This document shows positions 1 to 4,640 of a stretch of 5,262 nucleotides of DNA, in pieces. A program made the translations under genes and the position numbers. This DNA comes from CAZCWX01 sp964502465. GTDB lineage: Bacteria; Desulfobacterota; Binatia; Bin18. Within the stretch, counting starts at the first letter, position 1, and each line of letters opens with the position of its first letter. Location: contig CAZCWX010000473.1 of assembly GCA_964502465.1 (NCBI GenBank), positions 1 through 5,262 on the forward strand, in the 5' to 3' direction. The notes beneath the pieces are model-generated. The model did no database searches and was not told the DNA's origin. It saw only the letters and a program-made list of their open reading frames with translations.

Positions 1-17
1 CTGTTACTCTTTTATGA

Positions 18-32
18 GCCACCCAAGGTGGC
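18..32. repeat. IS200 right-end hairpin, outer
   Basis: GCCACC (18-23) and GGTGGC (27-32) form a perfect 6-bp stem around the loop CAA. It lies beyond the 3' end of the transposase gene, where IS200/IS605 transposases recognise a subterminal hairpin close to the right cleavage site. The assignment rests on position and structure; the cleavage site was not identified. Confidence 0.6.
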
Positions 33-51
33 GGCGACGGTCAAACCCGGA

Positions 52-66
52 GCCCTCCAAGAGGGC
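52..66. repeat. IS200 right-end hairpin, inner, just past tnpA
   Basis: GCCCTC (52-57) and GAGGGC (61-66) form a perfect 6-bp stem with a CAA loop, two bases beyond the transposase stop codon. Its stem length and loop match the hairpin at 18-32. No T-run follows on the minus strand, so it does not look like a standard intrinsic terminator. It is either a second transposase-recognised hairpin or an mRNA 3'-end structure. Confidence 0.55.
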
Positions 67-68
67 GC

Positions 69-509
69 TTATTTCTTTTTCTTGAACAACTCTAGTTGCT
101 CTAACCGTCTCTCCTCGGCCTCCTGTGCCTGAATGTAGCGACGCACCGCCTCTTCGTCCCGGCCGACGGTCGACACAAAGTACCCCCGCGCCCAGAAGTG
201 TTCTCCGAGAAAATTCCGGCTCCGTCCCCCATACGTGCGGGCAATGTGAATGGCGCTCTTCCCTTTCAGATATCCCACCACCTGCGCCACCGCATACTTG
301 GGCGGAATCGAGAGCAACATATGCACATGATCGGCTTGCAGATGGCCTTCCTCGATCGCGCTCTCTTTCTGCCGGGCTAACTCCCGGAACACCTCGCCCA
401 AATACTGGCGCAACTGGCCGTACACCACTTTGCGCCGATATTTCGGAATAAACACCACGTGCTATTTGCATTCCCATTTGGTATGGCTTAGACTTTGGTA
501 GTCGTTCAT
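69..509 (-). pseudogene. tnpA: IS200-type HUH/Y1 transposase, broken by an amber codon
   Basis: This is a Y1 transposase (Y1_Tnp, IS200/IS605 family), which nicks single-stranded DNA through a tyrosine and needs a His-x-His metal site. The natural start is ATG at 509-507, preceded by AAGGAG, and the N-terminus begins MNDYQSLSHTKWECK. The next codon, at 464-462, is TAG where family members normally have Tyr (ECKYHVVFIPKYR), a change explicable by one base. After it the frame stays open to TAA at 71-69. In full-frame numbering (146 codons before the stop) the HUH pair is H61/H63 in DHVHMLL and the nucleophile is Y125, followed four residues later by Gln in YIQAQ. All catalytic residues therefore survive. 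Translation could restart at GTG 458-456, giving 129 aa, but that lacks the first 17 residues and has no clear ribosome binding site. I call it a pseudogene; suppressed or restarted translation is the alternative. Confidence 0.88.
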
Positions 510-510
510 G

Positions 511-528
511 AACGGTCTCCTTTCCGTT
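511..528 (-). promoter_or_regulatory. Stem-loop enclosing the IS200 tnpA ribosome binding site
   Basis: On the minus strand AACGG (528-524) pairs with CCGTT (515-511), and the 8-base loop carries AGGAG, the Shine-Dalgarno sequence for the ATG at 509-507. Known IS200 leaders fold so as to occlude the ribosome binding site and keep transposase output very low. This leader keeps that arrangement although the gene downstream is broken. Folding was read by eye. Confidence 0.6.
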
Positions 529-592
529 GAACTTTGGGCGGTTCACGGATCGGAGGCTGTTCCCGACTCCCGTAACTGTCAAACTTTGCGAG

Positions 593-613
593 TCCCCCGG
601 CAAAGCCGGGGGA
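593..613. repeat. IS200 left-end GC hairpin
   Basis: TCCCCCGGC (593-601) and GCCGGGGGA (605-613) form a perfect 9-bp stem around AAA. A CCCCCGGC-type hairpin just inside the left end is characteristic of IS200 elements. It is a transposase recognition structure, and in IS200 it also acts as a transcription barrier protecting the element from outside promoters. Read on the plus strand, it is followed by ATTACCTTTTC, which would suit a weak terminator. Confidence 0.75.
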
Positions 614-796
614 TTACCTTTTCATTTATACTCCGGTGGCTGCACAGATTCAGGTGAAAACTACCATAGAAACATAGCGGCTTGTCCGAGATCCCGGATT
701 TCATCCGGGCTACGGCACTGTGCGAGCCGGTTTGTCACTCTCAGTGAAAAGAAAGACCTGACGGTCAGATTCTTCGCTACGCTGCTCAGAAACAAC
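614..796. other. Gene-free interval with a REP-like hairpin and a short palindrome
   Basis: No convincing coding sequence is seen between the IS200 and IS66 elements. The interval contains CCCGGA (693-698) and TCCGGG (704-709), a 6-bp stem with a 5-base loop of the type found in dispersed intergenic REP-like repeats. It also contains a perfect CTGAC-G-GTCAG palindrome at 758-768, followed by a GATTCTTCGCTACGCT-type stretch that also looks like a dispersed repeat. Copy number in the genome cannot be judged from one window. Confidence 0.45.
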
Positions 797-822
797 GTGT
801 CCTTCCGGTGAGCGCGGTTGAC
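797..822 (+). repeat. IS66 left terminal inverted repeat
   Basis: The sequence begins GTGTCCTTCCGGTGAGC and ends GGTTGAC. It aligns with the complement of 3441-3465 at 20 of 26 columns with one gap, including an uninterrupted 10-base block TCCGGTGAGC. Many IS66 ends begin GTAA; this pair begins GTGTC, so the exact tip is uncertain. A TTGACT hexamer at 818-823 points into the element, but no good -10 follows at the usual spacing. Confidence 0.6.
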
Positions 823-844
823 TTTCGTCTTGCTCCTCTTTTCG

Positions 845-870
845 CAGCACTCGCCACGAGGGGCGTGCTG
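845..870 (+). other. Imperfect hairpin in the long leader before tnpC
   Basis: CAGCA (845-849) and CGCC (852-855) can pair with GGCG (862-865) and TGCTG (866-870), giving a 9-bp stem with a two-base bulge. It lies in the roughly 165-bp stretch between the left inverted repeat and the tnpC start, which holds no other gene I can support. A role in shielding tnpC from outside transcription is possible, but no T-run follows it. Confidence 0.35.
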
Positions 871-986
871 AGTCGCCGAGGTGGCGGGTGGGTCTTCACG
901 ATCTCGCACGGCTTCTGCTATACAGCGTGCAGACAGCAGCAGCACACTCCCTGTTCGGCAGGGTGGCAATCCGGCGAGGAGTAGCC

Positions 987-2633
987 ATGAAACAACCGGA
1001 AGACGTACGTCTGAGTCGCGCAGAAGGGGAAGCGCTCATGGAGCGGATCGAGCGGAATGCCTTGAGCGCCGAGGATCGGCAGCTCCTGGTGAAGCTTTTG
1101 ACCTTCTACTTTTGGCTGCTGTGTGCGCTGCGGGAAGCGAAGCTGAGTTTGAAACGGCTCAAGGCCCTGGTGGTTGGCGAGCCGCCCAAGCCACCCAAAC
1201 CTCCTGCGGCGGGTGGGACTGCTGGTGGCGGGAGCAAAGGGCAGCCCAGCGCTTCACAGGCAATGCCAGCCTCCGCTTCTCCATCGCCTCCGGAGAAGAA
1301 ACCGCCCCCACCGGGGCAGGGACGGCATGGGGCTGACGTGTATCGGGCGGCACAGACGGTCGCGTGTCGGCATGAGGCGTTAGCCGTGGGCGAGCGCTGT
1401 CCGGTCTGTGGGCGCGGGAGCTTGTACCGATTACCACCCGGCGTGGAGATGCGACTCGACGGCAATGCCCTACTTTCGGCAGTACGTTATGAGGTGGAGA
1501 AGTGACGCTGCTCGGCGTGGGGGCAAATCTTTACGGCGTCGGTGCCAGCGGCAGTAGGCCCGGAGAAGTACACGACGCGCGCTCGCGCGGGGTTAGCGCT
1601 GGCACGCTATGATTTGGGTCTGCCATGGCATCGGCTGGAAGGGTTTCAAGCGCTGGTCGGGGTGCCCGTGCCCGCTGCCACGCACGGGGAGCAAGGCGAG
1701 AGCGTAGGGGATGGTACGCATCCCCTCTTTAAGGGGTTAGAGAAGTTCGCCGCGCAGGGCGCAGTCATCTTTCCAGATGATAGGCCAGGGCGAGTGTTGG
1801 CGTTGATTGAGGAGAACCAGCAGGCGCGAGCACGGGCGCAGGCGCAGGGCAAGGCGCAGCCAGACACACGAACAGGCATGGACACGACGGCATTGATTGT
1901 ACAGGTGGGCGAGCGGCGGATTTGCTTGTACTATACGGGGCGGCGGCAGGCGGGCGAGAATCTGGACGGGCTCTTAACCAAACGGGAACCGGGGCGCGGT
2001 AAACCCTTGGTGAGGTCGGATGCCTTGAGCCACAACAACGCGGAGGAAGCGAATCTCATTCGCTGTCATGGTCTGGTGCATGGCCGGCGGCAGTTGAGCG
2101 AGTTGGCCGATGATTTCCCCGCTGAGAGTGCGGTCGTCGTGCAAGCGCTCAAGCTGGGGTACGACCATGACCAGCAGGCTCACGACCAGCAGCTGAGTGC
2201 GCAGGAGCGGTTGGTCTATCACCAACCGTATAGTGCGCCGGTGCTGACGACGCTCCAGACGTGGCTGGAGCAACACACCGCGCAGGGGCTGGTCGAACCC
2301 CATAGCAGTGTGGGCAAAGCCCTCGCGTATATGTGGGAACATTGGCCCTCGTTAACGCGGTTTCTCAAGGAACCGGGCGCGCCGCTCGACAATAATGGGG
2401 CGGAGAGGGCACTCAAATTGTGTATTCGCCAACGCAAGAACTCCGTGTTCTATGCCACGGAGCATAGTGCGGACATCGCGAGTATCCTCACCAGTGTCAT
2501 TGCGACCTGTGTGCCGGCCGGTGTCCATGCCTTGGACTCTCTGGTCGCCGTGCAGGAGCATCGCCAGGAGGTGCGGGCCACTCCGAGTGCCTGGCTGCCG
2601 GGGAATGATGAGGCGGCCCTTGTGTCGGCGTAA
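987..2633 (+). pseudogene. tnpC: IS66 transposase TnpC, split by an in-frame TGA
   Basis: This is the large DDE transposase of an IS66 element. ATG at 987 is chosen because GAGGAG lies just upstream; an upstream GTG-type start has no such support. The frame runs 548 codons, a normal TnpC length, but codon 173 (1503-1505) is TGA and the frame continues without a shift. Before it lie an alpha-helical N-terminus (about 20-65), a Pro/Gly/Ser-rich linker (about 70-120) and the first zinc pair, C138-P-V-C141. After it, the second pair reads RCSAWG, with C175 kept and the expected fourth cysteine now W178 (TGG at 1518-1520). The catalytic core remains: FPDD at D264/D265, SDAL at D345, and DNNGAERAL with E473. 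The C-terminal RQRKNSVFY block typical of the family is present. A ribosome could start at GTG 1542 and make a 363-aa piece with the whole catalytic region but no zinc-binding or N-terminal domain. I judge it inactive. Confidence 0.88.
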
Positions 2634-2980
2634 CGGACGGGCCGCCAGTCGGGGGCGAGATGCGCGCGGTCAGGATGCCCGTTGCCTAAGAGAATGGTGA
2701 GTTCCCAGGACGCGAGCGTGACGCTGGGGCTAGCAGCAGGCGGCCACCACTGAAAGCGGCCTTGGGAAAGGCGTGTGGTACACAGCCAAAACCCTTGGCC
2801 ATCGTAGGCCAAGAGCTTGAGCGTCGTGCCCGTGCGATTGCGAAAGACATAGACGGCGCCGCCCAACGGATTCTCGTGCAGCACGTGGCGACACAGCGCC
2901 GCGAGCCCGTCTATTCCTTTGCGAAAATCGACGGGCTGCACGGCCAGCAAGATGCGACTCTGCGGCGTGAGCTGGCGCAT
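2450..2980 (-). CDS. tnpB: IS66 accessory protein TnpB (IS66 Orf2-like), extended C-terminus
   Basis: The first 115 residues are a clear IS66 Orf2/TnpB protein (PF05717 type): PVDFRKGIDGLAAL at about 16-29, VYVFRNRTGTTLKLLAYDG at about 43-61, then GFWLCTTRLSQGRFQWW at about 63-79. TnpB is required along with TnpA and TnpC for transposition of the classical IS66 elements; its biochemical role is not well defined. The start ATG (2980-2978) overlaps the tnpA stop in TGATG, indicating translational coupling. The family is normally about 110-120 aa, ending near residue 115 (WRPV), but here the frame continues to TAG at 2452-2450 for 176 aa. The extra 61 residues are the antisense of the tnpC 3' end and resemble no TnpB sequence I know. 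They probably reflect a lost or never-present stop at the junction of the two convergent genes. Confidence 0.85.
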   Translation of the reverse strand: MRQLTPQSRILLAVQPVDFRKGIDGLAALCRHVLHENPLGGAVYVFRNRTGTTLKLLAYDGQGFWLCTTRLSQGRFQWWPPAASPSVTLASWELTILLGNGHPDRAHLAPDWRPVRYADTRAASSFPGSQALGVARTSWRCSCTATRESKAWTPAGTQVAMTLVRILAMSALCSVA

Positions 2981-3381
2981 CAGCGCGCTTCCAGGAAAGT
3001 GTGGAGCAAGGGGACCAGGGCCGGAGCGGAATCCCTGTACGAGATGCGCAGCCGGGTGCCATCGGGCCGGTGGACTTCCACTTCCGGCGCGGGCGTCCGC
3101 CAGGGCGCCGTGACTTCCACAAAGTGGGGGAGCGGCGGGAGCACAGTGGGCGTGGGGGTGCCGTGCAGTGCGTGGCAGCGTCGTTTGAGCGCCTGGGAAG
3201 TCAGCCCTAATTGGCGGGCGACCCGCGTACCCGACAAGGTGGTCGTGAGCGCCACAGCGCGCGCCCACAACTCCGGCGGAAGGCGGCCCCGGGAGGTGCG
3301 TCGGCTTTGCCGCCACTGAGCAAAGTGGTGGGTTACGTGTGTGAGGGCCTCTTCGGCCTGGGCGGGTGATAGTGGCTGCAT
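2980..3381 (-). CDS. tnpA: IS66 accessory protein TnpA (helix-turn-helix)
   Basis: A 133-aa protein of the IS66 TnpA (Orf1) type. A basic N-terminal region contains RGRLPPELW at about 31-39, followed by a predicted helix-turn-helix at about 50-68 (GTRVARQLGLTSQALKRR). The C-terminal part has the family pattern FVEV then EVEVHRPDGTRLRISY, ending in a short helix. TnpA is thought to bind DNA for the transposition complex. The ATG at 3381-3379 is preceded by GGGAG six bases upstream. The stop codon overlaps the tnpB start (TGATG), so the two genes form a coupled operon. No internal stops or missing motifs are seen, in contrast to tnpC of the same element. Confidence 0.85.
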   Translation of the reverse strand: MQPLSPAQAEEALTHVTHHFAQWRQSRRTSRGRLPPELWARAVALTTTLSGTRVARQLGLTSQALKRRCHALHGTPTPTVLPPLPHFVEVTAPWRTPAPEVEVHRPDGTRLRISYRDSAPALVPLLHTFLEAR

Positions 3382-3415
3382 ACCAAGCTCCCTCGTCGAA
3401 CAAAGTGTGGGAGCG

Positions 3416-3445
3416 ACTATAGACGCCGGCGTGCCGTGCTGTCAC
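3416..3445 (-). promoter_or_regulatory. Likely sigma70-type promoter for IS66 tnpAB
   Basis: On the minus strand GTGACA (3445-3440) is followed after 18 bases by TATAGT (3421-3416), about 35 bases before the tnpA start. The -35 has one mismatch to TTGACA and the -10 has one mismatch to TATAAT. The -35 begins within the right inverted repeat, so a transposase bound there could repress the operon. Identified by eye. Confidence 0.5.
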
Positions 3446-3465
3446 GCAGGCTCACCGGACGACAC
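3441..3465 (-). repeat. IS66 right terminal inverted repeat
   Basis: Read on the minus strand from 3465 it begins GTGTCGTCCGGTGAGC and ends GCGTGAC, the partner of the left repeat at 797-822. It lies 60 bp upstream of the tnpA start, as expected for the promoter-bearing end of an IS66 element. Its inner edge contributes to the likely tnpAB promoter. Confidence 0.6.
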
Positions 3466-3592
3466 CATCACCCGTGCAACGACGAACGAAACCGCACAGA
3501 GAAAAACCGCTATCACTTGGCATGTGAGAGGTGCAATAGGAGTGGCGTGGCCTGCAGGGAGGAAAGTCAAGCGTGCCTGCCGGAAAGACACA

Positions 3593-3850
3593 GAGAATCG
3601 TATCAAGCGAGCCGTGATTATGGCGGATGGCTCGAGGGTAACGTCTGCCAATCTCGAACTGTCTACCCCCTCAAACAGACATGCCAACAAGAGCCTCAAA
3701 GAGGCGCGCGAGACTTTAGAGAGAGAACTCGTTCAGCGAGCGCTTGAGAGTACAAAAGGGAACCTGACGCAAGCTGCGGCAAATCTGGGTATTAGCCGAC
3801 CGACGCTGTATGAGTTGATAGAGAAGTTAGGAATCAACAAGAGGGGGTAG
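3593..3850 (+). pseudogene. prsR: 3' fragment of an NtrC-type response regulator, PrsR-like (PEP-CTERM-box regulator)
   Basis: The recognisable part begins ENRIKRAVIMADG, the standard end of a sigma-54 AAA+ domain, followed by SRVTSANLEL. It then has the Fis-type helix-turn-helix (HTH_8) from SLKEARETLEREL through GNLTQAAANLGISRPTLYE, and ends in LIEKLGINKRG. This C-terminus closely resembles PEP-CTERM-box response regulators (PrsR), which activate sigma-54 promoters of exopolysaccharide and PEP-CTERM genes; other NtrC-family regulators are possible. An intact protein would be about 450 aa; only about 85 residues remain. The receiver domain and nearly all the ATPase domain are missing. Bases 3466-3592 stay open in this frame and include an AWP that may be a decayed WPGNVREL motif, but I cannot align them with confidence. 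The IS66 end lies 128 bp upstream. The first in-frame ATG, at 3620, would give a 76-aa DNA-binding fragment. Confidence 0.8.
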
Positions 3851-3854
3851 AGAC

Positions 3855-4265
3855 TTAGCCAAGAAAATCTATGGCGTCCAGTTCTAAATGCTCTGCAATC
3901 ATGCGGAAATGGTGGTCGTGGTGGAGGAGGGTATAGCTTTTTTCTATTGATAGAGAAGCAATAAGAATGTCTATCGTGGGAAGGGTCAAGCCTTTTCTCC
4001 TCAGCATAAAACCGCAATGATAAGCCCGTTCCCAGGTGGAATCTTCCAGGAAGCAGCTCTCCAGGCTCTCCAACCGAGTTTTCAAGGCAGCAAATTCTTT
4101 CTCTGTCTTACAGCCCTGGAGGAGTTCCAGAACGATGACTGGGGTAGTCATGACCTGATCTCTTTCCAGGCTCTCTTTCAGGAACGCCTTGAGGTCCTCG
4201 GATCCGGTTCTCCAGAAACTCATAATCCAAGCTGAGGTATCGACCAGCACCTTGCTATTCTTCAC
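3855..4265 (-). CDS. vapC: VapC-type toxin, PIN-domain ribonuclease
   Basis: A 136-aa PIN-domain protein of normal VapC length. The four conserved acidic positions are visible: D9 in LVDTSAW, E47 in VIVLELLQG, D99 in LPTIDILIAS, and D117 in LLHHDHHF. These coordinate Mg/Mn for endoribonuclease activity; VapC toxins cut tRNA or rRNA when free of VapB. The start is GTG at 4265-4263, because a stop lies two codons upstream in the same frame and no ATG is available near the N-terminus. GGAG lies ten bases before it. The gene overlaps the end of vapB by 11 bases, the usual coupled antitoxin-then-toxin order. Its stop lies four bases from the convergent stop of the regulator fragment. No damage is seen. 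The RNA target cannot be inferred from sequence. Confidence 0.9.
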   Translation of the reverse strand: MKNSKVLVDTSAWIMSFWRTGSEDLKAFLKESLERDQVMTTPVIVLELLQGCKTEKEFAALKTRLESLESCFLEDSTWERAYHCGFMLRRKGLTLPTIDILIASLSIEKSYTLLHHDHHFRMIAEHLELDAIDFLG

Positions 4266-4461
4266 GCCTCATCTTCTCCAACTCCTCAAGGGTAAGGTCA
4301 AACTCATCGTAGGCACCAATGAGATCTTTCAGTTCTTGTCTGCGCCTGGCCCGAAGATATTCCTGCAAAGCAACTACGATGGCCCCTTTTTTTGTCTTAG
4401 CCCTGGAGACCTGCATCACCTCTCTGATCAATTCGTCGTCCAGGTCGAATGTGGTTCGCAT
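4255..4461 (-). CDS. vapB: VapB-type antitoxin, ribbon-helix-helix
   Basis: A 68-aa antitoxin of the VapB/DUF2191 type (PF09957-like). The N-terminus MRTTFDLDDELIREVM is the beta strand and first helix of a ribbon-helix-helix DNA-binding domain. AKTKKGAIVVALQEYLRARR is the second helix with the basic tail typical of this family. The acidic C-terminus, from DLIGAYDEFDLTLEELEKM, would wrap around and block the toxin. ATG at 4461-4459 is preferred: it matches the family N-terminus and has AGGA seven bases upstream. A longer in-frame reading from about 4515 would start inside the promoter. Together with VapC it should repress its own operon through the palindrome at 4492-4509. Confidence 0.9.
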   Translation of the reverse strand: MRTTFDLDDELIREVMQVSRAKTKKGAIVVALQEYLRARRRQELKDLIGAYDEFDLTLEELEKMRREE

Positions 4462-4486
4462 ATAAATTCCTATCTTAAGTGCGCAC

Positions 4487-4515
4487 AAATAGTACATATG
4501 AATATATACAGTCAA
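4487..4515 (-). promoter_or_regulatory. vapBC promoter with palindromic operator in the spacer
   Basis: On the minus strand TTGACT (4515-4510) is a good -35. The -10 is less clear: TACTAT (4494-4489) at 15-bp spacing or TATTTG (4491-4486) at 18 bp. Between them lies GTACATAT-GA-ATATATAC (4492-4509 as read on the plus strand), an inverted repeat matching at 7 of 8 positions per arm. A ribbon-helix-helix VapB/VapC complex bound there would block RNA polymerase, giving the autorepression known for vapBC operons. The operator role is inferred from position and symmetry. Confidence 0.55.
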
Positions 4516-4605
4516 GAATGGTCAGGTATCCTTTCCCTAATCTGTTTTCGGTAGTCCAGGAGGAAAATAACGACAGGAAAGTTGAAATCTGACGGGGAGT
4601 TGGCA

Positions 4606-4639
4606 GAATCGGTTCTTCTTACCCAAAGAAAGCCGATTC
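4606..4639 (+). promoter_or_regulatory. Hairpin directly upstream of the IS1-like transposase start
   Basis: GAATCGG (4606-4612) pairs with CCGATTC (4633-4639), with further partial TTCTT/AAGAA pairing inside. The 3' arm ends one base before the ATG at 4641, and the only purine-rich candidate ribosome binding site (AAAGAAAG) lies in the structure. It may limit translation from outside transcripts, as many insertion sequences do, or be part of the element's end. There is no T-run, so it does not look like a terminator. Confidence 0.4.
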
Positions 4640-4640
4640 C

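Larger units (their letters stand above)
1..622 (-). mobile_element. IS200-like element (IS200/IS605 family), degenerate copy
   Basis: The element holds a single HUH/Y1 transposase gene on the minus strand with subterminal hairpins at both ends instead of terminal inverted repeats, which is the IS200 plan. The left end, at high coordinates here, has a strong GC hairpin at 593-613, then a leader with a TTGACA hexamer (complement of 577-582) and a structured ribosome binding site. The right end has two small hairpins at 52-66 and 18-32. Exact cleavage points were not determined: the left boundary is placed near the AT-rich run just after 613, and the right boundary lies at or before base 17. 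IS200 elements transpose as single-stranded DNA and make no target duplication, so none was sought. The transposase gene has a nonsense codon, so this copy probably cannot move without help in trans. Confidence 0.85.
797..3465. mobile_element. IS66-family insertion sequence with convergent gene order
   Basis: A 2,669-bp unit bounded by imperfect inverted repeats contains all three IS66 genes: tnpC on the plus strand (987-2633), and tnpB (2980-2450) and tnpA (3381-2980) on the minus strand. The length fits IS66 elements. In the usual arrangement tnpA, tnpB and tnpC follow each other on one strand; here tnpC faces tnpAB. IS66 elements normally duplicate 8 bp of target. The bases outside the proposed ends (GAAACAAC on the left, ATCACCCG on the right) do not match. 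Either the ends are misplaced by a few bases, or one flank was deleted after insertion. tnpC is disrupted, so autonomous movement is unlikely. Confidence 0.75.

Noticed and set aside
4..603. A 199-codon minus-strand open frame covering the IS200 element.
   Set aside because: It is a different frame from the Y1 transposase, whose HUH and tyrosine motifs are clear, and it shows no family features.
462..1505. Stop-codon reassignment as an explanation for the in-frame TAG (IS200) and TGA (tnpC).
   Set aside because: Two different stop codons each appear once, only in decaying IS genes. vapB, tnpB and the regulator stub end naturally in TAG, and IS66 tnpA ends in TGA.
797..3465. Two separate IS66 elements in opposite orientation fused by deletion.
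   Set aside because: No internal copy of the terminal repeat was seen between tnpC and tnpB, and one pair of ends brackets one complete gene set. A genome comparison could still revive this idea.
3341..3850. A single 169-codon gene running from inside the IS66 element through to the regulator end.
   Set aside because: The first part is antisense to tnpA and crosses the inverted repeat; only the part from about 3593 resembles a known family. The open frame is fortuitous.
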